Source of the DNA: Heliocidaris tuberculata
Taxonomy: Eukaryota; Echinodermata; Echinoidea; Camarodonta; Echinometridae
Length of the DNA: 64,000 nucleotides
Direction of reading: 5' to 3'
Assembly (NCBI GenBank): GCA_025618425.1
Contig: CM046852.1
Coordinates: forward strand, 5,148,135-5,212,134
Shown here: piece after piece, positions 25,027 to 37,191 of the stretch
Layout of the letters: each line of letters begins with the position of its first letter
How positions within the stretch are numbered: the stretch's first letter is position 1
Notes under the pieces: model-generated
Databases searched by the model: none
The model's input: only the letters and a program-made list of their open reading frames with translations
Told to the model about the DNA's origin: nothing
Translations under genes and position numbers: made by a program

Positions 25027-27034
25027 AAATAAGTTCACATGAAGTTTAAAGACACATTATAGGAACCTTTCATGATGACCCTGACAAGGTTTATTTAAAA
25101 AAAAAAAAATCGTGTCTTAATGTGAATTAAGATAAAAGATTTGTGCGTTAGCCATAGTAGAGCCTACAATCTACTTCTATATAAGAGTAACTTGCACAAC
25201 TTTTGTTTGTGTATGCGCGTGTGTTCAATTAAAATGACTAATTCAAATCTAAATCATTAATTTTTGCCCCCTTTTTTTTTAAATTGCGCGAAACAACTAC
25301 CTGACAGGAAAAAAAAAAAATGTTTAGTACGCAGGGTGTGGGGGGGGGGGGGGGGGGGGGAGGGGGGGGGGGAGAGATTTCTATCTATACAAGATAATAC
25401 CCTGTACCACATTAGGTACTCTATCCTGGATACACCACTGAGAGTGCACACTCCTCACATCTCCCTGTTGGAAAACCATCTGTCCGGTAGAAACGCTTTT
25501 TACCATGGTGAAAAATCTTACTAAATGTCCGCTTTCTGGGTAAAAAATTAGGGACGGCACCGACTATCTAAACAAGAAAGAGGGGAAAAAAATCATAACT
25601 AGGTCAGACAGATGGAGAAAAAAATCCAAGAATCGTACACGAGATGTGCGTGTCTGTGCAACGAATCGTGTCCAAATTAGGTGGGAATTGTATGCTAACT
25701 TCAATTAAATTTGACATGAGAACGACAGTTCATCTGTGAGAGGTGAACAACGGTCGGGAAGTGGGATAATTGCAGTGATTGCGGGTATTTGACCTGTTAT
25801 AATGGCCCTGCTGTTTTACAAAAAGAGACGTCTGCGAGCTGCGATTTAAGATCTTCTTTGATTTCAACAGTGCCAACCGTGAGGTGAAAGGCTTGTTGGT
25901 AATTACCCTACTAATGTATTATAACAAAGGGACGTAGACCTACAGGCTTCTTAATAGGGTCCATTGTAAGATGATAATCATTCATATCTTCTATGATGTC
26001 TTTTTTTTATTTCAGAGCTTGCAGAAAGACACATAATTACATTTGGATTTTCAAATTACTAGACAAGTACTTAACGGCCCATGTTACCATAGCTCCCAAT
26101 GGCAATAAAACTGATTTCTAGGACTATAAATCAAATTAAATTCAATCTAATATTTACATGGCACTATATCCTATTGTTATTAGTCATTACAATCATGCAA
26201 AAATCTTATTTTTGACAGTAATGGAAAGCATACATTTTTTCCTTACATTTATTTGCTTACACTTGTCTGTAGGCCCATTTTATCCTATTGTAATTGTACA
26301 TTCATCATGTTTATATCATTTATTTCGGGCAATCCTTTCCGAATCTAAGATCTACTACCTGTTGCACTTCAAAGTGATATCGTTCAGATTGCGCTAAGAA
26401 TTTTTGGTAATACACTAACACTCATACACTATGAGTATGATGACACATTTAGGACTATGGCGGATCCAGGCGGGCACTTGCCCCCACCCCCACCCCCACC
26501 CCGGCAAAAAGCCAATCTGGTATATGTGAAGTACGCAGAATAGATATATGCACCCGCTTTGTTTTGTACAACAGACCAGACTTTTTTTCATTTTATACTT
26601 CTTTTTTTTTTGTCCTAAGAAGGCATCTAAAATTTAAATTTAAAACCTCCCCCTCCTTATTCTGGATCCGCCACTACTGACTGTGATGAATATGTCATGT
26701 TAATCATGCAGACAATAACTTCCTTCCCTTTCTATGATGGGTTAGTAGTCTGTGATCCCCAGACCCTGTCGTTTTAGTTGGATATGTTGTTATTAACACA
26801 CTTAAGTTCATAACTGCATTTGAGTAATTTGAAAATGTTAGTCATGTATATATGAATCCATTGTACTTAGGTTGTCCATGTGTATTTCCTAATTGTATCT
26901 TTATCGAAACTTTTTTTTCCTGATTGCAGTTTACTCTGTATTACATTGAATTACAGTAAAATGTCAAATATATTTCCAGTGCCTTTAGCATATTGCGTCT
27001 TTATGGAAATTGCGCTCTACATAAATATTCATTA

Positions 27035-27150
27035 CTATTATTATCATTGTTATCATTATCATTATTATTAGTAGTAGTAATATATTGTATATTATATATT
27101 ACTACTACTACTATTATTATTATTATCATTATTGTCATTATTATTATTAT

Positions 27151-27197
<47 letters not shown>

Positions 27198-27260
27198 TCA
27201 TTGTTATTATTATATTATTATCATTATTATTTGTATTAGTATTATTATTATCATCATGCA
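27035..27260 (+). repeat. (ATT)n(TAG)n microsatellite
   Basis: Mixed ATT and TAG triplets. The sequence just before it, GAAATTGCGCTCTACATAAA, resembles the motif at 18853 and 13210 in the other orientation. Confidence 0.9.
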
Positions 27261-27770
27261 GCTTGTATTAATCTAGCGCGATTTTTTCACAGCTTTAATG
27301 GTTAATGTATATTTCCCAAAAGTTTTCTTTAACAAAAAAAATTGTCGATATAATGTACCCCGAATTACTTCAATTACTCCAAATTAATGTGGGAAAGAAT
27401 AGGCCTACATATAGCAGCACCTGTTCTGGATATATTAGGAGCTATTACTATCAGGGTCCATCACTATGATCAAGTAGGCCTATCCATAATGGTTTTGCCT
27501 AAGCCATGGGTACACAGTCACGACCAATCTCCGTTTCTCATGCAAGCCTCGTATTTGTCACAGAGTCAACCCTGACTCAAAATGGGAAGCTCTTTTTGGA
27601 CACGCCAAAAGGAAATTTTGATTAACACATTCACGCCCATAACCGGTGTTATGTTCCTCCACAAACAATCGGGTTTCCCCCACCCACATGCCCCAGATTA
27701 GCCAATGAAAATGTCACTCGTTCTCAGCGCCTTTGACAGCAGTAGAAGTGGCGCAGAGGGTTTAATAGTT

Positions 27771-27812
27771 TGAACATGGATATACTTGTAGTATAGTGTA
27801 TATCCATGTTCG
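27771..27812. repeat. Hairpin
   Basis: GAACATGGATATAC and its inverse GTATATCCATGTTC around a 13-bp loop. Confidence 0.75.
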
Positions 27813-28259
27813 AGTAGTATATCTATGGTTTGAACGCTGGTTGAGTATTAACAGGAAATTCGTCGATTCGAGCATCGACACGGCGAGTATCAATGTACCC
27901 TTTTTCCACTTTCGACCCTATAAAAGTAAATGGATAGCTGGTAGGAAGAAGTGAATAGCAGAGCTGGGTTTGGCGTACCTCGAGCACAAAACAATAAGCG
28001 AGTTTATGATTGTCCCATTTGTATTATTGTCATTTTTAGACAATTGTATTAGGCTAAAAGTTTCAGAGGTTACTGTAGAGACCAATGCTATTACACGTAT
28101 TATACCAATTGATTTTTTTTTAACCTTTGCAGTGCAGGCCTACAGACGCAGAGTAGCTTTAACATAGACATCCAATACGTTTAAAAAGTATCAAAAACAA
28201 AAACGAAAGTAACACAAACAAAAGTAACACAAACGAAAAAAGCGAATAAAAGAGACACT

Positions 28260-28260
28260 G

Positions 28261-28291
<31 letters not shown>

Positions 28292-28640
28292 GACAAAAAC
28301 ACCATCATCACATTCATCACCGCTTTAACTACTACCACCACCATGACCACCATCACCACCACCATCACCACCACCATCACAACTACCACCATCATCACAA
28401 CCGCCAATCCACTATCACTACCACCGACACCACCACCACCACTATCAAAACATCAAAACTATATAAGTACAATAACGACTAAGACCACCACCCTAACCAC
28501 AATTATCACAACCAATGCCAGCACCTTCACAAGCACCATCATCACCACATCATTACTACTATCACTTCCATAATCACCACCATCACCATCGCCACCTGTC
28601 CATCACCACCATCACCACCATCACTACATCATCACCATGG
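28260..28640 (+). repeat. (ATC)n/(ACC)n microsatellite
   Basis: An imperfect triplet array ending about 45 bp downstream (in transcription sense) of the GTPase exon's donor. Confidence 0.9.
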
Positions 28641-28683
28641 ACAAACCAAGGAGTTATCCTTGGACAAACATACACGTACTCAC

Positions 28684-28771
28684 CTGATTTTCCGACTCCT
28701 TTCTGACCCAGAACCGTGAATCGGATGTCTCTCTGCATCTTCACTGGTGATTGCTTCGTGGACCCCGTCAT
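28684..28771 (-). CDS. First coding exon of a Ras-superfamily small GTPase (RERG/RasL-like?)
   Basis: On the minus strand ATG 28771 opens a frame of 29 codons ending at a canonical donor (AAATCAG/GTGAGT), phase 1, with an in-frame stop upstream. It contains DIRFTVLGQKGVGKS, the first strand and P-loop (G1, GxxxxGKS) of a small GTPase. The split Gly-Lys-Ser/(Ala) codon suits the usual next residue. A second Met at position 12 (MQRDIRF) could also start the protein. The style of the P-loop suggests the RERG/RasL branch, but one exon cannot settle this. No later exons were found at lower coordinates, so a long intron or a lost gene are both possible. The sequence from 28772 to about 30600 has few simple repeats and may hold its 5' UTR and promoter. 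Confidence 0.6.
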
Positions 28772-30650
28772 CCTACCCCCTCAACTCCTCCAAAAATCCT
28801 TAAATGAATTCACCAATGGCAACAGGGCACCCTCTTTATTTCAAAGTGGAATAAAAAAAAAATCTCTACTGATGCTGATTGAAAACGAAGACTCACAAAA
28901 AGGTTAAAGCGATAAAGTTTAACTGTCGATGTACTTTAAGGCGATTCCGAAATTTCATGTGATATCTGCCAGAAAAGGCGATTGATCTCTCTTGGATCAG
29001 TCATTAAATCGTAGCATCTAGGATGGATAGGAAGGGGGTAATCACAGGGGTGTGGATTGCCACCTCTCTTTATCGCCGAGTTTTCACGTCAGCAGCACAA
29101 TAATAATCCGAAACTGATCATCATAATCCACTTATAGCGTTATAGAAACCATCGGGATCGGTAGAGTCACTCAATAACCAAGAGTCCACCTGTTCAAGAG
29201 AGTCCTCCTCGAATTTTACTGGTTATTTTCGAGCCCGAGAAGAAAACAAAAATCGCATATAAATCGTGGAGGATCCTGTTTAATACAAATTCAAAGGAGA
29301 AGATGTGACGACAAAATCTAAAGAAAAAGAAAATTACTACCTAGGTGATAAGAAAGATGCGATGTTGAAACTATCACAAATTAATTTATATTTCTAAACA
29401 GATTTGGGGTATGCAATATTGAATTTCAGTCCCGAATTGTCCCGCTGTAGTAAGTCCACCATTCATTGAATAAAACTGAATGTACGATTTCCCTATCATA
29501 ACGTCAACAGGTCAATGGGATATCATAGCTTTGCTTGGTTTCTCTCAATGAATGGAGATTGACATGACGATTAAATGAATTTGAGGACCTTGCAGAAATA
29601 TGCATGCACGCACAGAATTAAGAAGATCATGAAGATGTTGTCATATCACCAAAGTGGTACGGATTCGCTATTTTCCCTGCTTTTAACTTTTTTGATACGT
29701 AGAATATGCTGTCTTGTATTGCGGGATGGGGGCAAACTAATCAGTCCCCTGGCTGATTTCTTTACTATCCCTACACTGCTCTCGTTAGGAATCATCCGAT
29801 GTATGATGGGTTGACTGTAGTAGATATGTTGAGACTGGTCTTGTTCGCGATTGAAAGATAACACTGGTCAAGTGACGTTAGGAAGTAGGAAGATTAATTC
29901 GCCGATTTGCCCGCCCACTTGTGGAGCAGTTGCTAAGCAACGTCAAACAGAAGTGACGGTTCTCGAGCCTAGCAGACGACGAGGACTGTTAGAAATTCAT
30001 CATGCGCGGACGTACAATTTTGTCTTCCATCAGCCTCCAAGTAGTCAAGACACCTAAGAGTAACTCCGTTTGGGAGAGCACTCAATTTTAATAGTTCGCA
30101 AAGCTTATAATCGTTTGGCTTTGGTCGTTCTCTTTTTTTCTTCTTATGTTCACTCTCCGAATGACGTTTTCCTTAGATAGAATGCACTAACTCATTTGTT
30201 CCAAAACTGCTTTATTCCTCAATAATCATCCGCTGAGTATCGTAATGGTGATTATTCCAGACGATGATGTCGACGTCGACTGTAATGACGACATTGATTG
30301 TATCTAGATCACGTGTATACCTCTTACCAAGACGCACTCACAAATATCGAATACGTTTATATAGACCGATGAATGGGGTTACAAGCTGACTACTCAAATA
30401 CAGAGAGTGGAGTAAGAAGGATTGGCGTTCAGCTCGAGAGAAAGGAGCCACGTCATTCTCACACAACCGTCCCAAGTCGTTATGACGTACAGTAATTTGT
30501 GAATGCGGGGAAAGTACCGAACTGGTGACTGGTCATTGGGTGATGGTTTCGAAGACGAATAACACTGGTTTCAAGCACGAGAGGGCGTTTATCAGAATAG
30601 ACAATTCCGCAAAATTGACTATTGCTTTAAAATTCATACAAAATACTAAT
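28772..30650 (-). promoter_or_regulatory. Candidate 5' UTR/promoter region of the minus-strand GTPase
   Basis: This stretch lies directly upstream of the first coding exon, is balanced in base composition, and lacks the microsatellites seen on both sides. No clear TATA box was found. The assignment is by position only. Confidence 0.25.
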
Positions 30651-30675
30651 ACTGGTGGGAATTAATAGTATTCAA

Positions 30676-30712
<37 letters not shown>

Positions 30713-31499
30713 GGTGTGTGTGTGTGTGTGTTATACAAGTATAGCGTGCCCTGCAGTTAACGTATGACCCTTTGTGGACATTTATATAAAATGTATGTGA
30801 GATCTTCGTGAACAGAAATTTGAAATGCAAACAATAGCATTTTGAACGGGAGAGGGCAGTAGTCCAGCGAATAATTCGAAAAAAAAAAAACTTTCTCCGG
30901 TGGTTTTGATATTAAATATGAAACCCTTTCCCCTCTTTCTTTTTTATTTTTTAGTCTCTATGGGGTTGCAATAATACGGTGTTTGAAAAAAACAACAACA
31001 AAAACAACAAACAAGTGTTGGAGGGGTGGGGTCTGTGGCACCTAATCAGTCTATTGTAGGCCCTATTAAAAAAAAAAAAAAAAAAATCATGTCCTAGTTT
31101 ATCATACAACAGATTTAATTTCTTTAAAATGTAGTTGACGAAGGAAATCTTTCTCCAAAACGAAGTTATCGGTCAAAAGAGTGATAACACGAACAAAATA
31201 TGAACGAAACAATAATTTTCTCCCAACAGGCAGTCCTAATATCTAAGCAGGAACTCTATATTTTCACAGTGAAACAAAGTTCAAAGGCCTCGAGCTTTGC
31301 CCCTACTTTGTCAGTCTCTGGATGTGTTAGGGTAGCCACAGTCTTTCAGTTCAGACCGATAATTAACACAGCTGAATGGTTGAGCTTGCACATTATCGCA
31401 GTCCACACTGAAACTTCTGTGTTCTCGAGGGTGATAGGAGAAGGAGAAAAGGGGAAGAAAGTATGTAGAAATGGAACTGGAAATAGAAAAAAAATGGAG

Positions 31500-31745
31500 T
31501 TGAGGAGGAGAGGGTGGGTGAAAGAGAGAGAGAGGGAGAGAGAGATAAAGAGAGAAAGAGAGAAAAGAAAGAGATCGAGAACCATGAGAAGCCGCGTAGA
31601 GAGACCCCCCCCCAAAAAAAAAAAAAAACAACAAACAAACAAACAAACAAACAAACCAAACCAAAACAAAACAAAACAAAACAAAATAAAAAAAACAGAG
31701 GAAAAGAGAGAGAGAGAGAGAGAGAAATAGAGGGGGGGGGGGGGA
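31500..31745 (+). repeat. Purine-rich and AAAC-rich low-complexity tract
   Basis: GA runs, poly(C)-poly(A), AAAC tandem units (31630-31690), GA again and a G run. The 176-codon frame at 31200-31730 depends on this tract and is not supported. Confidence 0.85.
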
Positions 31746-32004
31746 GAAATAAGTGTAAATGAATAGATCGTTAGAGAAAAAGTGAAGACCTTAAAACACG
31801 CTAAATATAAAATGAATATAAGTATTCGTCTTAAAATACGTTTTCGTGCACGCATACAGTAAATATGAAAACAAAATTAGATATTATGCTAAGAGATTTG
31901 GGTTACAGGCGTTTTTCGCCTTGCTATTTCTGACTGATTGGTCTCGCGAGCCGGACTGGGAAGCCGGGTGATATGTTGTGTGAGAATTGGGGGGGGGGGG
32001 GGGG

Positions 32005-32027
32005 GGTGAAGGGGTGTGTGTGTGTGT

Positions 32028-32076
<49 letters not shown>

Positions 32077-32082
32077 AGGGAG
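32005..32082 (+). repeat. (GT)n microsatellite
   Basis: A GT run with one GGG interruption, after a 17-base G run. A second GT array lies at 30678-30731. Confidence 0.95.
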
Positions 32083-32199
32083 AGTAAGGGGGGGGGTCAT
32101 GTGTGGGATAGTAAGTGAGCGTTCAGGAGCTTGTACGTGCGCTTATTATTATGACTGTGAGTAAGTGCTTGCTTGTTTTTCCAGGCATGTGGGAGGGGG

Positions 32200-32540
32200 G
32201 GGGGGGGTATGGTTTCTCACCAACAGATCGCTCGGCTTGTCTGTTCGGCTTGCTTCGGCCTTGCGGTTGGGTTGTTCATAATTTAAGGCTTTTTGATTGC
32301 CAGTTGTGAAGTCTTTCTTGCTGGAGTCATTTGAAGGTCGTGGGGTCACCATCAATGCACCCTTATCCCGGCCTCGTCCTTGTAAACATATGTGCTCTGT
32401 GTATAAATTCTGTCACTTTTTTGTTTTTATTTTGTTTGTTATTACGTTTATCCTAATTACATGATAAATCTTCTGTAAATATTGTAATTTGATCTGATTT
32501 GTTTGATAAAACACACAATAAATTAAAAAAAAATATATTA
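32200..32540 (+). other. Possible 3' end of a transcript or retrotransposon
   Basis: No ORF is convincing. The end ATAAAACACACAATAAATTAAAAAAAA has a polyadenylation signal (AATAAA at 32518) and an A run, with T-rich sequence before it, as in a 3' UTR or a retrotransposon tail. Confidence 0.3.
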
Positions 32541-34067
32541 TGCTAAGAGCGCTATGTACACCCCTATGTTCATACAGGCAAAATGGTATTATGAGCAGGG
32601 AGAACATCTGATGAAAGTATAGCATAAACTTCAAATGTGTAAACAGAAACCTTGACATCGCAGTAGTAATGAAGAAGAAACAAATCATGACAAATAAGTG
32701 TTGTTGTTTTTTTAATGGCACCATTCAAACATGTGACTTTACTTTTCCGTTCAAATTCATTCCCTATCTTTCCGAAAATATGACGGAGGTATTTATTTAT
32801 TTTATTTTATTTTTTTTTTTTTGCAATTTCCCCCCTTCTCTTTACAGGCCTGTAGGTTAGACTACCCAGAAACCTGGGCTCGCCGGCGATCGCGAAGCTA
32901 ATACAGGTTTCTTGCGCTGCTAATAAAGTCCCCATACAATCCCACTGGGACTGACTCTTGTTCTCGCATGGGACTGAATGAATCAGTAATTTTAAGTATT
33001 CCTCTTTATTCCAGCCTTATGAAAAAAGTGTTCAAATATTTATCGTTGATTTTGCATGAGTTTTTTTAAAACAATTACATCTTCTTTGAGGGATCGTGGG
33101 CTGTAGTGGCGTATCTACAGGGGGGGGGCAGCTAGGGGGCACATGCCCCTGACGGCACTTGAAGGAGGCGCAAAAAACACAAAAGTAAGAAAGAAAAGGG
33201 GGAGAAATACAAGACAAAGTGCATAAGAAATTGTGTTTTATAGGGTTTGAAGTGCAAAAATCTTCTATAGCTCGGTCGCTTTGCTCCCTCGCATAATTAT
33301 GTTAAAAAATCTAGCTATTTCGCGCCCCTAATGGAGTTTTTAAAGTGTTAACCATTAATTGACTCTACTTGCTTTGCCCCCCCCCCCCCTTCCCCATTGC
33401 ATAAGGCAGGAGCCTGTTAAAGTTTGCGCCCCCTGGTGGGATATAAGTGCATAAAAAGCAGTAGTGTAGAACATTCGAAAGAAATCATAAACTGGTCTTG
33501 CAATTGCCTTACTCACTTCCTCCAATATATCTCTTCAGGGTTTTCATTCATTTTGCGCCCCCAAAATGGGAATGTTCAAAATTTGAAGAAAAAAATAAAA
33601 AATATTGTTAGGACGCTGTATTCCCTTGGATTTTTTTTTCTCGTAAGGGTAAAATACATAAGAAATTTCAATTTGAGGGGTGAAAAGGGCAAACAAAAAA
33701 ATCTGCTGCTCGGTCGCGTTGCTCCCTCGCTTATACAATAACTCATCAAATTTGGGCTAACAAACCCGGGTTATGTGCATCAAAACTCTTTTTCACTTAG
33801 TGCCATCATTTCTAAATTAAAAAACGCTCATTAATCTGAGCTTGGGCATGGGGGGAGGGGGAGGGGGAGCAGATTTGATAGTTTGCCCCGGGTGCCAGAA
33901 TACCTAGATACGCTACTGGTCGAAAGGCATGCATAGAGCTACTACGGTAACTTATCTATACGAGCGAGTGGGAATCCCTGAAAATGACTGGATCAGTAGG
34001 ATAAATTACTGTTGTGCGGCCTGTGCGCGCGTTACCGTTTGAGTCACCATCACTGCACAAAGGAGCT

Positions 34068-34167
34068 ATGAGCGCTGTTTTATTTGTGTGCGTTGTAGTT
34101 GTTTGTCATGTACATATTGCAAGTATCTCCAAATTACGCAAGCCGACCATTTTCTGGATAAAAGCAG
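34068..34167 (+). other. Probable leader exon with a signal-peptide-like small ORF
   Basis: A strong donor (AAAGCAG/GTAAGG) follows position 34167, and the next acceptor (TTAATTTTACAG) ends at 34471, just before the Ser-rich exon. An ATG at 34068 opens a frame starting MSAVLFVCVVVVCHVHIAS, a good hydrophobic signal-peptide shape, and stays open to the donor in phase 1. Spliced to 34472 this frame ends at a stop after about 20 more codons and is out of frame with ATG 34487. It would then be an upstream ORF in the leader. Phase 1 does match the start of the NACHT exon, so an exon-skipping form is formally possible. The true 5' end of the exon is not visible. Confidence 0.4.
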
Positions 34168-34471
34168 GTAAGGCCTAGAATCGGGTGCTATTAAGTATTA
34201 GGCTCTATGAAGATCTAGAATATGTTTTTGTTATAGTGCAATGTATAAAGTTTATATATAAATTAGCTATGACCGTTTTGGAGTGTAACTCAATGAATAG
34301 GGTTATATAATCGAGTTACACATACCTAAGTGTTTATGAAAATTCAGCCATAACCGTTGAACACTTTATCTGGTTTTAAAACTCTGTAGAACATTTATTG
34401 ATAAATTCAGTCATACACTACACTGGCTTAAATGGATAAAAAGCTCATCACTATTTTTCTTAATTTTACAG

Positions 34472-35446
34472 ACTTTCGATGTCATCATGCCTGTCTCCTT
34501 GAGCGAGTGGCGTGTCAGGATCGGCAGGTACGTGAAAAGACAAAAGAAAGAGTATGACTACAACCACTTTTTGGCAAGACTCTTCAACCTTATCAAGAAA
34601 ACCAATGCCAAGTCGTCCCAAAACTCCGAAGCGTCCCATGGGAGCACTAAACCAGAGTGTAATGCTGAGCTTCCAAGTAAAAGCAAAAGCGACGATTATA
34701 AAGCAGTATCCAAATCTGGTTGTTCAAGTAACGAAAACAGTAAATCTACATATTCGGCCTCTGATAATACCATACCTACTGGTAAGTCAAATGACCTAGG
34801 AGATCAAGAGGCATCTGCTAAACCATGTTCAGGATGCAAGGAGAAGGAACATTCACCAGACTCCATAGGATCAAACTCTGACGAGATATTAATATATCCC
34901 TCAAGTGATGAACACACTGAACAAGAACAGCCTTGCACAATGCCAGAAGATGACGAGTTAGACGACAGAGAGATAACCATCAGATCCCATTCACCCTCGA
35001 CAGCACTGTCTTTCAAGGAAGAGATTTCACCCTCCGTTCTTCATCAATCACCGGTTGATGAAATTTTCGACAATGAAATCCCACTCCAGCCAAGCAAACC
35101 CAAATGTATGAAAGACACAAACTTGCACAATGGTACGTCTAAATTGACCGATGTCCCATCTTGTCCTACGCTCGACGACGATGAATTAGACTGTAGAGAG
35201 ATAACCATTAATCTTGATAGAGGATCTTCAACAGAGGCACTAATCATTCAAGAGCAACTAGTCCCTCAGCCAAATCACATCAACCAAGTCAACGATTCAA
35301 AATCAATTTCAAACGTATCAAAAGCATCTCCCAGGAGCAGCACGCAAGAAAATACAGAGAACCTAAAACCGACTTCGTTACTGAAAGAGAGCCAGACATT
35401 GCCAGTATCCCCTCATAGAAGACAACAACACTCACCATCACTAAGA
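34472..35446 (+). CDS. First main coding exon: Ser-rich, probably disordered N-terminal region
   Basis: I do not recognise this protein. The frame opens at ATG 34487, 15 nt after a good acceptor, and runs 320 codons to a donor (CTAAGA/GTAAGA) in phase 0. The genomic frame continues to a stop at 35545, but that tail looks intronic and AT-rich. Residues 1-20 include a short conserved-looking piece with WRVRIG and a basic stretch (KRQKK). The rest is rich in Ser, Asp, Glu, Pro and Asn, with no membrane segment. An acidic motif occurs at residues 156-165 ([10 protein letters not shown]) and 231-240 ([10 protein letters not shown]), with a weaker copy near 191 (DEIFDNEI). This suggests a degenerate repeat of about 38 residues. 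[11 protein letters not shown] near residue 132 has the shape of a SUMO-interaction motif, which is speculative. It is the proposed partner protein released upstream of the 2A-like peptide. Confidence 0.6.
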
Positions 35447-37081
35447 GTAAGAATAAATCATGAATTACTAGGCCTATGTAATACATCTAATTATGTAACG
35501 AATAACATAACATCACAATTATTCCATATTTCCACTGCAAGTTGACACGATTGAATACTATCTTCATGTAGTGTCGTTTGCATGTTTATTTTTTGTATGG
35601 TTTATTTTTCCCCCTTTAATGTCAGATCAACGATTTATATTTTGGCAAAATTTGGCATAAATTTCAGAAGAATAGCCAAGCTAGCGAGAGCGGAAACAAC
35701 CATGAGTATGTGAAATATGATATGTTTTCCGTTGTCTTTTCAGCATGCATTGAAGCAGGAAGTATTTATTTTAACAACAGAAGCACAGGCGTAGCCAGGA
35801 TTTTTCAATAGGGGGGGGGGGATCCAACCGCATAGCCAGGATTTCATTTTAGGGGGCGATTTTGAGCACGCGAAGCGTGCGAAATTGGTGATTAGCATCC
35901 CCAGGGTTGGTACAGGTTCCCCCTCCCCCTCCCGGAAAGCTCTGACGTTTTATAGCAAATTTGAGAGACAGATAACGGCTTGTTGCACCTTTTTTAAGGC
36001 GGAAATACTGCACTGTATGTAACAGGGGTGGTGCAGGGAGGGAGAGTTTCCCCCTTCCTGCGCGAAGCGCGAAAGCTCTGACGTTTTAGCAAATTTGAGA
36101 GAAAGATAACGGCTCGTTGCAAACAATTTTTTTAGGCGGAAAGTTATAGTTCGACGCCCGGACTGCTTTTCAATTATTTGGACGCAACATTTCACTGTAT
36201 GCAACAGGGGTGGGTGCAGGGAGTTATTTCCCTCTTCCCGCGCGAAGCGCGAAAACTTTGATGTTTTAGCAAATTTTGAGAGAAAGATAACGGCTTGTAG
36301 CGCCTTTTTAGGCCTTTTTCTCTCACTTCCCCCGCTTTTTCGCTCTCGCTTTCTTTCTTTTTTCCCTATTTTTTAGTGACTGAATACGGGGGGGGGGGGT
36401 GCCCCCCCCCACGTCCCTGTTTTCACGAAGTGACTGTAATGAGGAAAAATGCATATTTTGTTTCATTTTTTTTTTTTTTTTTTTTGGACATCATTTACTA
36501 ACATCTTGAACCTCACAAAGTTTCAGATCATAATAATGTATGATTATGTAACTATGGCGATAACGTCAACAAGAAAATATCTTGTAAAAGGATTTTCTGT
36601 ATTCACGAAGTGACGGCTTACAGCCGTCCCGTATGTTTTACGTGCGTGACTGAGATCCGTCAGTTCGTGAAAACAAAAGAGAGCGAGTCCTTGAATCGAT
36701 TTGTGTTTTCACGAAATCATGACGGTTAAATGTGCGGTGATTAAACATAGAACTAAACATTGAAATATGATCTTTCCGAGGATATCAAATTTATTCACCC
36801 TTCATACATTAAAGAGGTTGAGATTATGCTTTAAAACTTTGAAAGCGATTTATTCAGAGCTAACTTTCTTTTAGTTGCGCGCTCATCCGTCACTTCGTGA
36901 AAACAGTTACGATTGAATGATATACGTATTGTACGGTTGAAAAGAAGATCATTATATTACAAATTCCCAACATCGTAATCCTATATACAGGTAGACATTT
37001 GTATATATTTTTCAGTGAAGAGTATAAATGATATACCAAAAAGATAGTAACAGAATACATAAAAAAGAAGAAATTTCCTGC

Positions 37082-37121
<40 letters not shown>

Positions 37122-37144
37122 TATATATATATATATATATATAT

Positions 37145-37191
<47 letters not shown>

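Larger units (their letters stand above)
17740..26520. repeat. Region dense in poly(G)/poly(C)-centred repeats
   Basis: At least a dozen G or C runs of 9 or more bases lie here, for example at 17900-17925, 19105-19119, 20532-20557, 21650-21661, 23680-23692, 24613-24630 and 25340-25360. Their flanks recur, with phrases such as GTGCCCCC.GCC.CC, GGGGCACTTATCAGAAGG and GGTCCCTTTGCTCACTCGC. They look like copies of one or more repeat families. I see no gene here. Confidence 0.6.
25540..28250. other. No gene seen; mostly single-copy-looking sequence
   Basis: It has few simple repeats except the ATT/TAG array. I looked for the later exons of the minus-strand GTPase here (DTAGQ and NKxD-type motifs) and did not find them. 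Confidence 0.4.
30650..34060. other. No gene seen; repeats between the two genes
   Basis: It holds GT arrays, the purine tract, poly(G) repeats near 33120 and 33380, and two copies of GCTCGGTCGC-TTGCTCCCTCGC (33272 and 33710). The last 100 bases may include the promoter of the NLR gene, but no core element stands out. Confidence 0.5.

Noticed and set aside
31200..31855. Plus-strand 176-codon and minus-strand 169-codon frames
   Set aside because: Open because of purine and AAAC low-complexity sequence on a single strand; no domain pattern or splice support.
35447..35545. C-terminal 32 codons of the Ser-rich frame as coding
   Set aside because: They follow a good donor, are AT-rich and unlike the preceding composition. 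Kept only as the alternative if the exon is in fact terminal.
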